Below, in pieces: positions 11,431-23,549 of a stretch of DNA of 64,000 nt. The translations under genes were made by a program, and so were the position numbers. This DNA is from Sisyra terminalis (lineage: Eukaryota; Arthropoda; Insecta; Neuroptera; Sisyridae): the NCBI GenBank assembly GCA_958496175.1, contig OY292274.1, forward strand, positions 55,996,630-56,060,629. The letters are read 5' to 3'. The first letter of the stretch is position 1. Every line of letters begins with the position of its first letter. Under the pieces are notes generated by a model. It did no database searches. It had not been told where the DNA came from and saw only the letters and a program-made list of their open reading frames with translations.

Positions 11431-13745
11431 TCATAAGCAAGTACATATATTAATATTATTACATTGATAAAAATTTAATTTTTGTTAAAATAATTTGTAA
11501 TTTAAGAAAAGTAAAAAAAATCATATTACAATAAAACTATTCGTATTTAAAAGTTTAGACTACTAATTCTACTCTACTTGACCTTATTCCTAACAGAATC
11601 AGCCAAAATTTTTATTGTTACACAGAAAAAAGTTTTTTTGTTGATCACTAATATGTACGATGATGTACGGTTCAATTATTTTTCTCTTCTATTATGTAAT
11701 TGAGCAGTTGATTTGTAGTTTTCTTAACCAAATTATTTTTATGCTTCTGTTTATGATCGAATAAATTCGAATCCTATTCTTCTATAGAATTCCTAGGGCC
11801 TTACTTGAGTACTTTGCTCGGTTTGTTAAATAGGTTATTGTGTCTCAGGCTTGATTCTAGTTCCATCAGAATTCTTTTGAATTTAGACTTAAAAGTCAGC
11901 TAACTGGACCCCAAAGGATAGGGCCGATCCTAGGGTGTCTGGCGATCATGTACAAATATGTAATGCACCATCTCTGTAAAGAATTTTTCGAAAAATCGAC
12001 ATTTAATTTAATCTCTAACTAACGGAAAAAATGAGGTTTTCAATTAGACACGTATACGTTTTTTTGTATGTTTATCCAGTCAGCATTTTTCACAGAGTCA
12101 TCCGATATTCATAATTCTTTTTTTATTGGACAGGATATACATTTCAATAAACAATTCAAATCATCTTCGAAGGGTGGAAAATTGGGGTTGATAGAAAGCT
12201 TGTGCATTAAATTTAAAATATAATTCTCTATTTCAACCGTAATAATATATTGCATTGAAGTTTTTGATTCAAAAATACTAAGAACTTAAGGACTTCCAAA
12301 AAGTAATTTGAAACTATAAACCCGGAATGCTCACTAAGGGTTTGATTTTTGCTTTTTTAATTTTTTTATAAAACAATATTTCTAAACATTCAAAGGATTC
12401 CCGGAAAACTGAAAAAAATGTTCGTTTAAATCGAATGATATTATATCGACTGATCGGCTTAAGGAAAAATAATAAAACGCAATATTAAGGTAAAATAGTA
12501 CAGTATGAGCCTGTCTTCACAAATCGGGTTAAATTTCCCGGAAATATTATTGCAAAATTTGATACTTAAAGAGACACACTTAATAAACTTGTATTGTTTT
12601 AAGCCAATCAAGAATGCTGGAAAGTATGTATAAATTTTTATAGTTGGAAAATTCGAAAATGAAATTCTGAAATTTTCTTAAGACTAATATCTATTGACGT
12701 ATCAAAATTTCAAACCTACCCCAAGTAACGTGATGGAAAAACCTAATAAACTGAATATTTTCAAACTCTGGAAAATTGAGGAAAATATTTTGTCCGAGAA
12801 ATCAATTATCATAGTTTTTTATACTAAAGGATATTTTTAATTAATATTCCAACGCACGAAGCTGGGTTTGATTTTTTAGATGGAGGGTTTTTTTTTTAAA
12901 TTTTTCCCTCTTTAATTGAGTTTTTCCGTCGGTGGTTTTTTTTTTTATATTAAGAGATTTACTCGACTTAAACCAAGCAATCTAATAGTATGTGGAAAGC
13001 AACTCCAACCATATTTCCTGAATGTACTTGACTTAGTACTCGTTTTTATTCCTGTTTTCAAAAATTTCCCTGTCCTGTTAACAGGCATACCAAAATTTTG
13101 ATTTCTTTCAATTACTTTGTAAGTTAATTTAATAACAACTTTAATTTTTACCGTACAAATTAAGCAGTTTAATTTCCTTTAGATTACAACAATTTCCTGT
13201 TAGTATTTGAAAATCCTTTAAACTTTCACAAGTTTTAATATATGTTTAAGTAGTTCCACTTTTATCTGATGAAATAAAAGTAATTTGGAAAGCTGAAAAA
13301 TAAAGTCCACGTTATGTAACTTTAATTCAAGTCCGCGTAGAATCATATAAGTATAAAATATAAAAACATTTAAATGACTCATTAAGTATGACATTTTATT
13401 TGAGAAAAGTAACAATTGGGGATGAATATTAAACTGGACCATTAATCTTCCCTCAGAGAACCAATTATAATAATTTATGAGCTTTCTAATGAAACTTTTA
13501 AATCCTTTTCGCTTCAAAACATAAAATATTTTCATAAATGCAAAGCCAAAAGTCAAAACATAGTTGTATGACTATTTAACTGAAATTAAATCTCAAGGAA
13601 ATAATTTTAATTTAATGGGTAACAAAAATATTAAAAAAAAAAATGTTAGAACAAACAATTTTTAATGGCTTTAATACTTTATTAGTTAATATACGTGTAC
13701 AATCATATACTAATTATTAATATAATATCTATAAACTATATTTTT

Positions 13746-13853
13746 CAATTATTATTTATCGTCGCTAATCCATAATCGAGAAATTACGAAAAAATAAAAA
13801 TATCCAAATTTTTTCGATAGGTCGAATTCAACATCTATTATTTTGGCCACCAG
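13746..13853 (-). mobile_element. tRNA-derived SINE, internally deleted copy
   Basis: On the minus strand it starts CTGGTGGCC and ends TAGCGACGATAAATAATAATT. Only the first part of the tRNA-like head and the tail remain. Same family as 37789-37972. Confidence 0.6.
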
Positions 13854-15335
13854 CAATAGATTAGATAATCTTTAATTTGTCTAATGAAAATAAAATAGTT
13901 TTTATTTAAAATGTATTTACTCTGCTTTCAATACTTAGAATTTGTAGTTTTATCTATTACTTGAAGTCAGATATATAATTTATTCCTATGTTACAATGAT
14001 TTCGGTATAGAGAATCAATAAAAAAGATACATGCAATAATTCGAAAGTAATAAAACCAGCATATTAACTGAATACTACAATAACGAATCAACAGTTAATT
14101 AAATGCACCCTAATACCTCTACTTTAATTTATGTCAACGCACGAATACTAAGAAAATATTCCAGAATTCTTTCCCGGATAGAATGATTTCCGTAATTGAA
14201 TTCTTCGTTGTCATGTTCTACGGAAATGAGGGATTCATCCAAATCTTCTGCGAAAAGCTATAACCTTTAAATTTTTATATACATCGGACAATGTTTGGAT
14301 TTTTTTTTTGGCAGACAAAGCTTATAATAATACAAGAACGTTTTTGTAAAGATATCTTGAAGAAAAGGAAGTGAGATTTACATTAGAAAAAGTGGAAAGC
14401 TTATAAATTTTAAAGATAAGTACGAATAATATTTCTAATTTGATCACAAAGGGAAATATTTGAGCAATAAAGAAAATCAGCTACAATACTATACTACTTG
14501 CTATATACTATAATACTCTAATTAATCGAAATCGGTAATTATTTGAGGAAGATTTGTAATATTTTGTTGAGAATGCTCAAGCTCGAATTTACGTAACATA
14601 ATTTCTTAATCAATGATTATTCGCAACAATTTAACTCACAACTTTAATTACTTACATGAATTTAATTGCTAACTAATAAAGTGCCATATTATTTCGTATT
14701 CTACAATCGTTAAAATATTTATGAGGTACGTTTTTATATGTTTTTTATTCTAATGCATTCAATTTATCTTACTAAAATTTATATTCAAAGTTTCGGAATC
14801 GTTAAAAGGCCGAATGGAATCGTAGTACTGTTTGTCATAATGGCTGTCGAGGTTCGAAGAAAATAAGAGAAATGGATGAAAAAAAGAAGAAAATTAGGCT
14901 CTACTTAACATTTTACTGAAATACCTAATACCCAACCAAGTCATTATTGAAAATTGCTTTAACTCCCAATCTGCCTAAATCAGATTTGTTACATTCTACC
15001 TAACTATTTATCATTGTAAATCCCTAAGAATAAAGGGTGCAAAACAGTTAGAGACAGATGACTAATTTATTGCCACCTATAGACCTCATGCATAGAGTTC
15101 GTATTGCTCATAACTTAAATATTGATTTTCAATCTTTTATCCTCTACGCATTATATATAAACTTAAAATCATTAAATTTAAGTGTTTTTTTGTAAATTTA
15201 TATTACATAACTCCTATGCCATTGGTGACTTTCGACAATTTCTTTAAAAATTAAAGGAAAATAAGATTACGTAATAAGAAAAAGTATTAAAATGTATTTT
15301 ATAGGAACTGTATTTAAACTACACAGTTTGTTTTA

Positions 15336-15487
15336 ATTGTTATTTACCGTCGCTTTATAATTACTAAGGATTTAGTGACTCAAGGTTTAATGAAAATTCG
15401 TTATCGAGAAATATAGAAAATTTGCTCGGTACGAGAATAGAACCCAAAATCTACCAGTTTTGGAGCGGTAATCCACCACTAGTAGGC
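15336..15487 (-). mobile_element. tRNA-derived SINE copy
   Basis: Minus-strand copy with head ACTAGTGGTGGATTACCGC, body TTTTGGGTTCTATTCTCG (decayed B box), TATTTCTCGATAACG, and tail ATAAAGCGACGGTAAATAAC. The A-box region has diverged. Confidence 0.7.
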
Positions 15488-16030
15488 TACAAAATACTTT
15501 AAAATTACAGCAAATTTTTAAAGCTTTAGAAATGAAAATTCGGTACTGAATTTTGCACAAAAATACATGCAAACGTCCACGTTTGGGTGTCAAGTTGATC
15601 TTCTTAAAGTTTGTTTGGACGAATTGTCACTAATTTCATAGATTTTGAAAGAAATCTATCGGTATAGTATGTTCAAAGAAAAGTATATTGTTCCAACAAA
15701 ATCAAATTTTCTATACTGAGTTTATGTATTTGAAATTCTGGCTACAAATGAGCCAAGGGATGAATCGGCCTCGGGAAGATATTTTAATAATACTTAAGAG
15801 GTATGAAAGTATTAACAAACGACTTAGAGATCCTGGAAATTTCAGATATCAATATACATCTTAATAAGTTTCTGTGAAAAATAACAATAAGTAAAAAAAA
15901 AAAAAATCATCCAGTTTACTTAACAAATTGGATTCATAAAGTTCTAATGAAATCTACAACAGGAATATATTTTCTTGAAAAAAGTATGATAGTACACTTA
16001 AATATAATAATAATTTCAGTTAATTATTTT

Positions 16031-16620
16031 ATTTACCTTGAAAAAAGTAAATTTTAAGTTTTTACTGTGTCTAAAAATATTTTTACATCGAATCCATTCA
16101 TTATAATTCAAGTGTTGATAAACCTTGAATGACTTCAGAGCGCAAAGCATTCCACATCGTGTATACAAAGAGGAATATGTATATGCATAGCGTTAGCATG
16201 GCAGGTGGTCTTCTTAAATTTTCAAAATTTCAATAATTAAAACAAATGAACATTTTTAAATCTCGCAATCCCATTGGCTAATAGCCTCTTGCATTGAACA
16301 TAGAGTAAATGCTATTATCGGATATTAATGCATTGTTCAAACTATTACATTTGTATTAACTAACTGCTTATCGCTTACCAATGTATATTAAACTCTTCCC
16401 GTCTTATGATAAAATACTTTCCCTATCGGAATATTAATAAAAAAATAAAGCGGGAAACAGTATGAAATAAATATTTGCATACCAAACTTAAATTGTTTTA
16501 ATTTTTTATTGATACATTTATATTAAATAATAGCATTTAAAATTAAGCGTTGAAGTGGTTTTAATTTTATTTTTTCCACTTATAATACCTATTTCGAAAA
16601 TCTTTTAGAAACGATACATT
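16031..16620 (+). repeat. Dispersed repeat B, copy 1
   Basis: About 590 bp similar to 30395-30990 and, inverted, to 54300-54650. Shared blocks include 'attggctaatagcctc.tgcattgaa.atagagtaaatg', 'atttgtattaact', 'cagtatgaaataaatattt' and 'gtggttttaatttt'. No protein is visible; it is a nonautonomous repeat without identified ends. Confidence 0.75.
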
Positions 16621-19600
16621 ATGTACATTTAATAAAACAATTAAAAAAAAAAATTCCTAAAGCGTTAACAAAATTTTTTCTTGAGTATTTTTTTTTTGTC
16701 AAACAGATGATATTATTGTTTCGTTGAAATCTTAAAGTTCAAAAGTTGTTTTTTTTATATTAAAACAATTATTGCCAGCTCCTTAATCATATTAAAATTT
16801 TGGATCAATCAATTGCAATATTTCATTGAATTATACCCGAAAAAATATTTTGAAACTTAATTGTATAGAGATCATGACGCATTGAACCATGTTTATTTTA
16901 TTAATGCTTATTATATAATAGATCGATTATGTTAAGCCATGGTTAAATAAAAAATAATAATTAAGGTGAAGATCAATTTCTGGAAGAATAATTTTTCCAC
17001 CCAATGGATATAATATTTGATTATTACTTAATAATCGGTAGGCACTCAGTAATTAGTTAGTATAATACTTACCCTTACGTCGTTAAAGATTTCACTCAGT
17101 TTAAACGTTAAAAATTCGCTGGTTAATGCCTAATATAAAAATTAAAACATTTATTATCTTTATACGCATGTAATACTTAGGACATCTGTAAATATTCAAT
17201 TTCACAAAAAAAAAGCATTTTTTAACTTAATTGGGTTCTTATGCATTCGAGCTTTCTCTCCTCCGTTGTTTTATTATTTCATATTTTTAAATTAATCATT
17301 TTATTTTAAATTATGAGAAACTTCATGTTTGTAAGTTCTCAATGAACAGAACGTAGCGTAATCCAATAAATGAGTCTTAATTAGAGCACAACAGTTTAGT
17401 AACTTCATTACAGTAGAACTAAAGAGATCTTGTTAACTTGGAAATTCACTTTAATGCACTTTGAAATATTTAATACCATTCATATATTTTTAACTTCCGT
17501 ATACTTTTGCTAGGCTATGACGTAAATGAACATAAAAACCTATTTTCTTTATGCACTATTGGGAAAAATAAATTGTCCATAATTAGGTTGAAAATAGTTT
17601 TGAATTAAAACCGTCAATTGAAAATTATTTTTAAATAACATAGGTACGATTTTGTGGTGTTAGTTCGTAAAACTTTTCTTCTTTTTTATGCTTTTAAAAG
17701 CAATAGTGTTTTTTTTAAATAGCAATGCCTTATTTATCAAATGATCAAAAATGAAGAGACAATAAACAGTCTTAGAAACAGCATTGGCATAAAACGATAG
17801 ATTAAATATGAAATTGGTAAAAACTGTACATAAAACTTTTACTTCTATATTCCTTCAAATAATTTCGTTACATATAATTTGGGTTAACACTCCTGTTATT
17901 TGTTTTTTATTTATTCTTTGTACAGGATTGTCTTTTCTTTTAAGAGTGACATCATAAATAATGTACATTTGGTAATATTTTCACACTTAAGCTTACTTAT
18001 AGTGAAAAATTGTAGTTGTGTATTCAACTTAAAAATACTAAGAATATATCAACCAAGAAATAATTCATAAATAAAAAAACATTTTCTTCTTTTGATGAAG
18101 AGGCTGTCATGAACAACAAATATTGTATATTGTAGCTTTGCAAACGAAAAAATATTATATTCTTTATTTAAGGAAATGTGTGCTTAATATATATTTTGTA
18201 AATATTAATATACACTCCATTAATATGTATTAATTACTGTCATGTTTTTTGTAACATTCTCTTTGGGGTATTTATCATTAAAATCACTCTTCTATAAAAA
18301 CTAATACGAATATTAATTTCTCTTCTATGTAAAGTTAGTATATATCAATATATACTTTTATACATAAAGGCTAAAAATAGCGAAAACTAGTCCTTCTTGA
18401 ATGAATTTCACTTTTCTTTGTTCCGAAATAATAAAAATGATCGTTTTGCGTAATAATTCTTAAACAATTTCAGTAAAATCAAATTAATATTAAAAGCTTC
18501 TTCTTTGGAAAGCAGCCAAGTTTCATAGAATCGATTGGACATATTTTATTACTTTTTACAATTTGAACAATTTTGAAAAACACTTTACAAATTTGTGTTC
18601 AATTTTATCGTTAGTCTCAAGACGAACCAACTTTAACGTTATAGAGTTTACAGTTTGTTCGATGTAATGAGTTTCAATTATTGTTAATTACAATAGCCAA
18701 GCATTAAGGAACACACACTATTCACGAATGAAAAATTTTCAAAAATACAACTAAAATTAAGAAAGAGATGGATATGTAGAAAATATAAATATGTTAATAA
18801 CTGTGCAAAGTTTAATGCAATTTAATTTCAACAGATACTACCGACATGCTTATTGAATTATTTAATTTTAAAATTCCAAAAATGAATCGTTAAATAAATT
18901 GCTAGAAAAGTGCATGATTAATTGCCAATTAAATCTGGTAATTGTATCATTGTGATCAGATATAGGAGTCGATTAATTGGTTGTAAAAAACATTGTGAAA
19001 CTAATTAAAATTGGTTAGTAAAATCACATAATGTTGAATCATTACTATCACTTTCAATTATTTTTTAAAGCTCACTTGAATTATTTTTTAGTTGACAAAG
19101 TTTAATTTCAACATTGAAAATGATCTCAGTTCTAGGAAATATATTATAAACATATATAAAAATATGCCGTTTATTTACTAATGTATTTTCCTTTACAATA
19201 CGGGCTGTTTACGGATTGAAATTTTTATTGAGAAGCTTTCAGGTGTTAAAAAATCTTTTATGTGTCTATTCTTTACGTACAAATGTAACAAAAAATATAT
19301 TTTCTATTCATCTGATGGTTGAGAAATGTCCTAATATTTAAACTTATGAATTTTATTTCAGTCGAAACTGAAAATGATAAAATTTATAAAGACAAACTTT
19401 AAATGTGAACAGTATTGATTACATTAAATTCAAAGTTGAATTGCAAACATTTTCTTTGTTTATTTTTGAGATCAAAATTTGTAATGCATTTGTGTTACAA
19501 CATGAACAACTAAGCATGAAATGTGAGGATTATTTGTTGTTTAATTTATACCTGTTTTGTCGAAATAATGCAGAGGAATGCAAGGAGGAATTTAATGTTT

Positions 19601-20258
19601 CTTTGACATCCCTTTTGTAAAATATTTTAACAATATTTAATGAAAAAGGGTTATACTTTTAGTTGGGTTTTTATAAAAACCACTCTACTTTTATGCCACT
19701 ATTAAAAAGTATATTTTTTTTAAATAATGGTTGAGTCACGATTACCACTTAACATGAGAATTACATAAAGTGTTATATTTTCAAGTATATGTTTATGTCG
19801 TTAAAAAAATAATGAATTTATCTCGGATTTCACAACTAATGATTTCTTGTAAGTGAAAATACAAATGCAAAAATAATAAAAATATTGAATTAATAAAGAT
19901 ATTAGTGTCTGACTGAAACTTGTTTTACGACCGAAACCGAAACTTCCATAGGAAGTCATATTTTCGTAAAAAAGTTAATTACAATTAGTCAGTCTTAACT
20001 TCTAAATCCGAAAGGAATTTATTATACATTAAGTCTCTTATATTTGAATTAATCATTACCATAACATATTATAATCACTTCATATTTCAAATAAACTATT
20101 TGTGGTGAAATAAGGGGTTGATTTGAAAGAAATGCACCTAATAATTCTTGTCAATATTAGTTACGAATAACACAATAATGAAAAAAGATACAAAACAAAA
20201 TTTCATTAATACACAAACCAGAAAGTACTCTTTATTACAATTTAAAAACAAAATATTC

Positions 20259-20604
20259 TTTTTGTAACGACTGCTTCTAAAGTTGAACTTTCGTGCGTTG
20301 TGTGGTGGGGGTAAAGAGCCGTTTTCTCATCGTGGTGGCAAGCGTACGCGAAAGTAGAGAAACCGTGCGCAAAAGTAAATAACAGTGCGCAAAAGTAAAA
20401 TAAATTGATACCTAAATAAACTTTGATAAGAAATAATTAATATAGGTAATTATTTAGACTGTAGTTTAAACTAAAATGTTGTTTTTATTCATAATTTTTC
20501 TATAAATTATTCTTACTATAGAGTTGAAATTTTTCGTATGTAAATAACAATAATTAATTTCTCAATCTGTTTCTGTTAAACTTTAGAAGCAGTCGTTACA
20601 AAAA
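20259..20604. mobile_element. MITE-like unit with 26-bp perfect inverted ends
   Basis: TTTTTGTAACGACTGCTTCT... (20259-20284) is exactly reverse-complemented at 20579-20604. The interior is noncoding and includes a GC-richer patch with two copies of 'gtgcgcaaaagtaaa' (20363-20400). No target duplication was recognised. Confidence 0.6.
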
Positions 20605-20637
20605 ATTTTGTTCGATACTTATGCCTAAAGTGAGGTA

Positions 20638-20662
20638 GGGGAGGCCGGGGTTCAAAGTACCG
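20638..20662 (+). repeat. Left terminal inverted repeat of the pogo element
   Basis: Begins GGGGAGGCCGGGG directly after TA. Two mismatches to the right end. Confidence 0.88.
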
Positions 20663-20826
20663 GGGGTAGATTGTTCCGATTCAAATAGCTCCTTGAAGGA
20701 AAGAGATAACAGTAGGTGTGAAGTGTGTTGGGAAATGTCATACAATCGCATTATTAAATTAGCCATTATAGTGACGGTTTGTCGGCGTGTGAAAGTAGTA
20801 ATCGGATATTGGCACAAAAACATTAC

Positions 20827-21098
20827 GTAAGTAAATTTTTTCGTCCTCAAACTTTTTGGTCTATTTCAATCAATTTTCTAGTTATTTTCAAATGCCTTGC
20901 TATTAACAGTTTGGCAAACCAGTGAGGTTATTTTTAAAATATCATTGTTGACTTTTTAAAACCTATTCTAATATAATTGGAGATAGCTTTGAAAATGCGA
21001 TTTGGGGTTCAAAGTTCCTCCGCTGGGGGGCTAGTTGTTCCGCGGAACAATGTGCCCCGTAACGAAACACAAATATTAAATTTAAAACTTCATTGTAG
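20827..21098 (+). other. Probable 5' intron of the transposase gene
   Basis: GTAAGT at 20827-20832 follows ATTAC, and TTGTAG ends at 21098, just before the ATG at 21100. Removing these 272 bases deletes the internal GGGGTTCAAAGT copy and the palindrome. It also leaves an upstream ATG at 20735 in frame with the transposase (30 codons). Inference from splice consensus only. Confidence 0.45.
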
Positions 21099-21099
21099 G

Positions 21100-23037
21100 A
21101 TGAGAAATTATAAACGGAAAACCGAACGAGGCAAGGTTTCGATTGACCTTTTGCAGCAGGCAGCTAATGCTGTTATTAAGGATGGTCGTAAGCTTAAAAC
21201 GGTAGCTCGGGAATTAGAGATATGCCATACGACATTATTTCGTTATGTCAAAAAGTTGAAGGCCGGTATAACACCAACTGTGGGTTATTACTCTAGACAG
21301 GTGTTCAACAATGACCAGGAGAAGACATTGGCAGATTATTTGTTAAAATGTGCGTCCATTTACTTTGGTCTCTTGCCAGGGGATGTAAAAAAGTTAGCAT
21401 ATTCTTGTGCTATTAAATTTGAAATGCTTAACATTCCAGTCTCCTGGCATAAAAATAAAGAAGCCGGAGCTGATTGGTTCACAGGTTTCCTGAAAAGAAA
21501 CCCGTGTTTGTCCGTACGAACTCCGGAAGCCACAAGTGCAGGGCGCGCATCTTGTTTCAACCGGCATAATGTCAGAGAATTCTTTGATAAGTTCGGAGAT
21601 GTGTTATTAAAATATAATTTGTTACCATCTAGAATATGGAACTTGGACGAAACAGGAGTCACCACAGCATTAAAACCAAAGAAAATAATCGCTGCCAAGG
21701 GCGTTAAGCAAGTAGGGGCCATAGTGTCTGCGGAGCGAGGAACTTTAGTTACCGTTGAATTAGCAGTGAATGCAGTTGGAAATACTATACCCCCAATGTT
21801 TGTTTTTCCTCGCCTTAAGTATAAGGATCTATTTATTCGTGATGGCCCCCTAGAAAGTATTGGAGCTGGAAATAGCTCGGGATGGATGACGTCTAAAGAA
21901 TTCCTCATCTTTATGGACCATTTTATAAAACATACAAAGCCCACTCCCGAGGACCCAGTATTGTTACTACTTGATAACCATCAATCACATGTTGACATTG
22001 ATGTTGTTGAAAAGGCAAAGGCCAATTCGATTATAATGTTGTCTTTCCCGCCGCATTGCACCCATAATTTGCAGCCACTGGATGTTGGCGTTATTGGACC
22101 GTTTAAAACATATTGTACTAAAGCTCAAGATAACTGGATACGTACTAACCCAGGCAAGATAATGTCTATTTATGAGATACCTGGAATTGTAAAACATGCA
22201 TGGCCTCTAGCAGCGACCCCAAATAACATTATTAACGCATTTAAAAAAGCAGGAATAAGTCCATACAATCCTGATATATTTACGGATGTAGATTTTGCTC
22301 CGTCTTACGTAACTGACCGACTTATGTCCGACTCAAATATTTCATTTGAGTTGGGGCAAAATATGGATTCACAACTCCAAAAAATAGCAGAATCTGAAGA
22401 GCTTCAGATGGATCAAAATATGGAAACCATCCCAAGTAGCCAGGTAGGTCCAGCGACAACAAGATCAGTTAACGACCGACCTCGACCAGGACCCACGAAC
22501 ATTGCTTATTTGCCAAATAACATAAATAAAGTCACACCTAACACATTTTCTCCTGAAACTATCAAGCCCTTACCAAAAGCACCACCAAGATCATCTACAG
22601 CAACTAAGCGACGAACAAGAAAATCAGCAGTATTGACAGATAGTCCTGAAATGATTGCTTTGGCTGAGGAAAAAGCAAGAAGAGCGACGAATATTAGTAA
22701 AATAAAAAAGAAGGAAATTGAAAAAAACGGCGGAAATATTAAGGCGACTCGTAAAAACAAGCAAAATTGTAAAATTTTATATAAATCCGCAAATGTTAAG
22801 GAAAATGCGAAACGGAAAGTCCTGAAAGAAGATGATCAGGGAAGTGATAGTGATAGTGACAGCTTGGAATGGTACTGTTTATTATGTTGTGACTCATATT
22901 CCAATTCACAACCAGGGGAACAATGGATTGAATGTATCAGGTGTAAGAATTGGGTTCATTTAAAATGTCTGAAATCTAAACATGTTCATTCCTATGTTTG
23001 TCAGAATTGTAATTCTGACGACGAATCCTTTGAATAA
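21100..23037 (+). CDS. Pogo-type transposase with C-terminal PHD finger
   Basis: This transposase cuts and pastes the element at TA sites in the nucleus. Counted from the ATG at 21100 it has 645 residues. An N-terminal helix-turn-helix of Psq/CENP-B type (about 12-53, ending ICHTTLFRYVKKL) is followed by a second DNA-binding helical region (about 70-165). The DDE_1 catalytic core has all three aspartates: D183 in WNLDETGVTT, D292 in LLLLDNHQSH and D328 in LQPLDVGV (35 residues between the last two). A basic low-complexity linker leads to a C4HC3 PHD finger with ligands C593, C596, C612, C615, H620, C623, C634, C637. The frame is open from 20977, but those 41 extra codons overlap the subterminal repeat and sit before a splice-acceptor-like TTGTAG, so I prefer 21100 or a spliced 5' exon. 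No stop or frameshift. Confidence 0.92.
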   Translation: MRNYKRKTERGKVSIDLLQQAANAVIKDGRKLKTVARELEICHTTLFRYVKKLKAGITPTVGYYSRQVFNNDQEKTLADYLLKCASIYFGLLPGDVKKLAYSCAIKFEMLNIPVSWHKNKEAGADWFTGFLKRNPCLSVRTPEATSAGRASCFNRHNVREFFDKFGDVLLKYNLLPSRIWNLDETGVTTALKPKKIIAAKGVKQVGAIVSAERGTLVTVELAVNAVGNTIPPMFVFPRLKYKDLFIRDGPLESIGAGNSSGWMTSKEFLIFMDHFIKHTKPTPEDPVLLLLDNHQSHVDIDVVEKAKANSIIMLSFPPHCTHNLQPLDVGVIGPFKTYCTKAQDNWIRTNPGKIMSIYEIPGIVKHAWPLAATPNNIINAFKKAGISPYNPDIFTDVDFAPSYVTDRLMSDSNISFELGQNMDSQLQKIAESEELQMDQNMETIPSSQVGPATTRSVNDRPRPGPTNIAYLPNNINKVTPNTFSPETIKPLPKAPPRSSTATKRRTRKSAVLTDSPEMIALAEEKARRATNISKIKKKEIEKNGGNIKATRKNKQNCKILYKSANVKENAKRKVLKEDDQGSDSDSDSLEWYCLLCCDSYSNSQPGEQWIECIRCKNWVHLKCLKSKHVHSYVCQNCNSDDESFE

Positions 23038-23364
23038 TTATTTTTAATTATAATTAAGTTAACTTTTCTTGAGTGTTTTTTTTTTAAATTGAAATAAATA
23101 ATTTTGTGAACTAAAATTGCTTTATTAATTATTGGAGTTAACAGCGGAACAATTTACCTCAACTGAGGAACAACCAGCCCCTTTCTGGGGCGAGTTGTTC
23201 CTTGTCGACTTACTATAGAAAAATTATCCTGAGACAAAATTTATTATTAATTCAAAAAATTTGACTTTAGAATTTAAAACTAGGATATATTCTGCATTTA
23301 TATATATATGAACATTACATTTTTAATCACTTTATTTCATTCATATTCCGCTTTTCTCTAAAAT

Positions 23365-23389
23365 CGGAACTTCGAACCCCGGCCTCCCC
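23365..23389 (-). repeat. Right terminal inverted repeat of the pogo element
   Basis: Ends CCCCGGCCTCCCC before TA. Pairs with 20638-20662. Confidence 0.88.
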
Positions 23390-23392
23390 TAC

Positions 23393-23549
23393 CTAGTAGG
23401 ACGAAATTGACACTTGCTAAAGGAACTGATCATACACAACTTGATCTCGTGCCCCACTCGCCTGGCGGCCTCGTGGGAGTACATAGCGCACTCGATCTCG
23501 TTGTGTATGATTAGTCCCTTCAGCTCGTGCATCAATTTCATCCTACTAG
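23393..23549. repeat. GC-rich 157-base hairpin
   Basis: Arms 23393-23440 (CTAGTAGGACGAAATTGA...) and 23500-23549 (...TCAATTTCATCCTACTAG) pair along nearly 50 bases with some mismatches. The 59-base loop is GC-rich and partly self-complementary (GATCTCGTGC against GCACTCGATC; CCCAC against GTGGG). It starts two bases after the pogo target TA. It could be a MITE, a fold-back relic or an RNA hairpin. The minus strand is also open for about 50 codons (MKLMHELKGLIIHNEIE...), which I do not recognise. Confidence 0.6.

Larger units (their letters stand above)
20638..23389 (+). mobile_element. Complete pogo/Tigger-type DNA transposon
   Basis: Terminal inverted repeats (20638-20662 and 23365-23389) begin GGGGAGGCCGGGGTTC and match at 23 of 25 positions. 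They are flanked by TA (20636-20637, 23390-23391), the target duplication of the Tc1/mariner-pogo superfamily. The 2,752-bp unit encodes one transposase with an undamaged frame. A 12-base part of the terminal repeat (GGGGTTCAAAGT) recurs at 21004, next to a perfect palindrome TTGTTCCGCGGAACAA (21035-21050). Related GGAACAA / TTGTTCC motifs recur at 20673-20678 and 23144-23203. The GC content of its ends stands out from the surroundings. The element looks recently active. Confidence 0.9.

Noticed and set aside
13218..13556. 112-codon minus-strand open frame with hydrophobic stretches
   Set aside because: Phe/Leu/Lys-rich composition without a recognisable fold; it sits in the receptor intron with no other support.
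20977..21099. Extra 41 N-terminal codons of the transposase
   Set aside because: They overlap the subterminal repeat and palindrome, precede a splice-acceptor-like TTGTAG, and resemble no transposase N-terminus, so I started the CDS at 21100.
21360..21944. 194-codon minus-strand open frame inside the transposase gene
   Set aside because: Antisense shadow of the conserved DDE core; its residues match no family.
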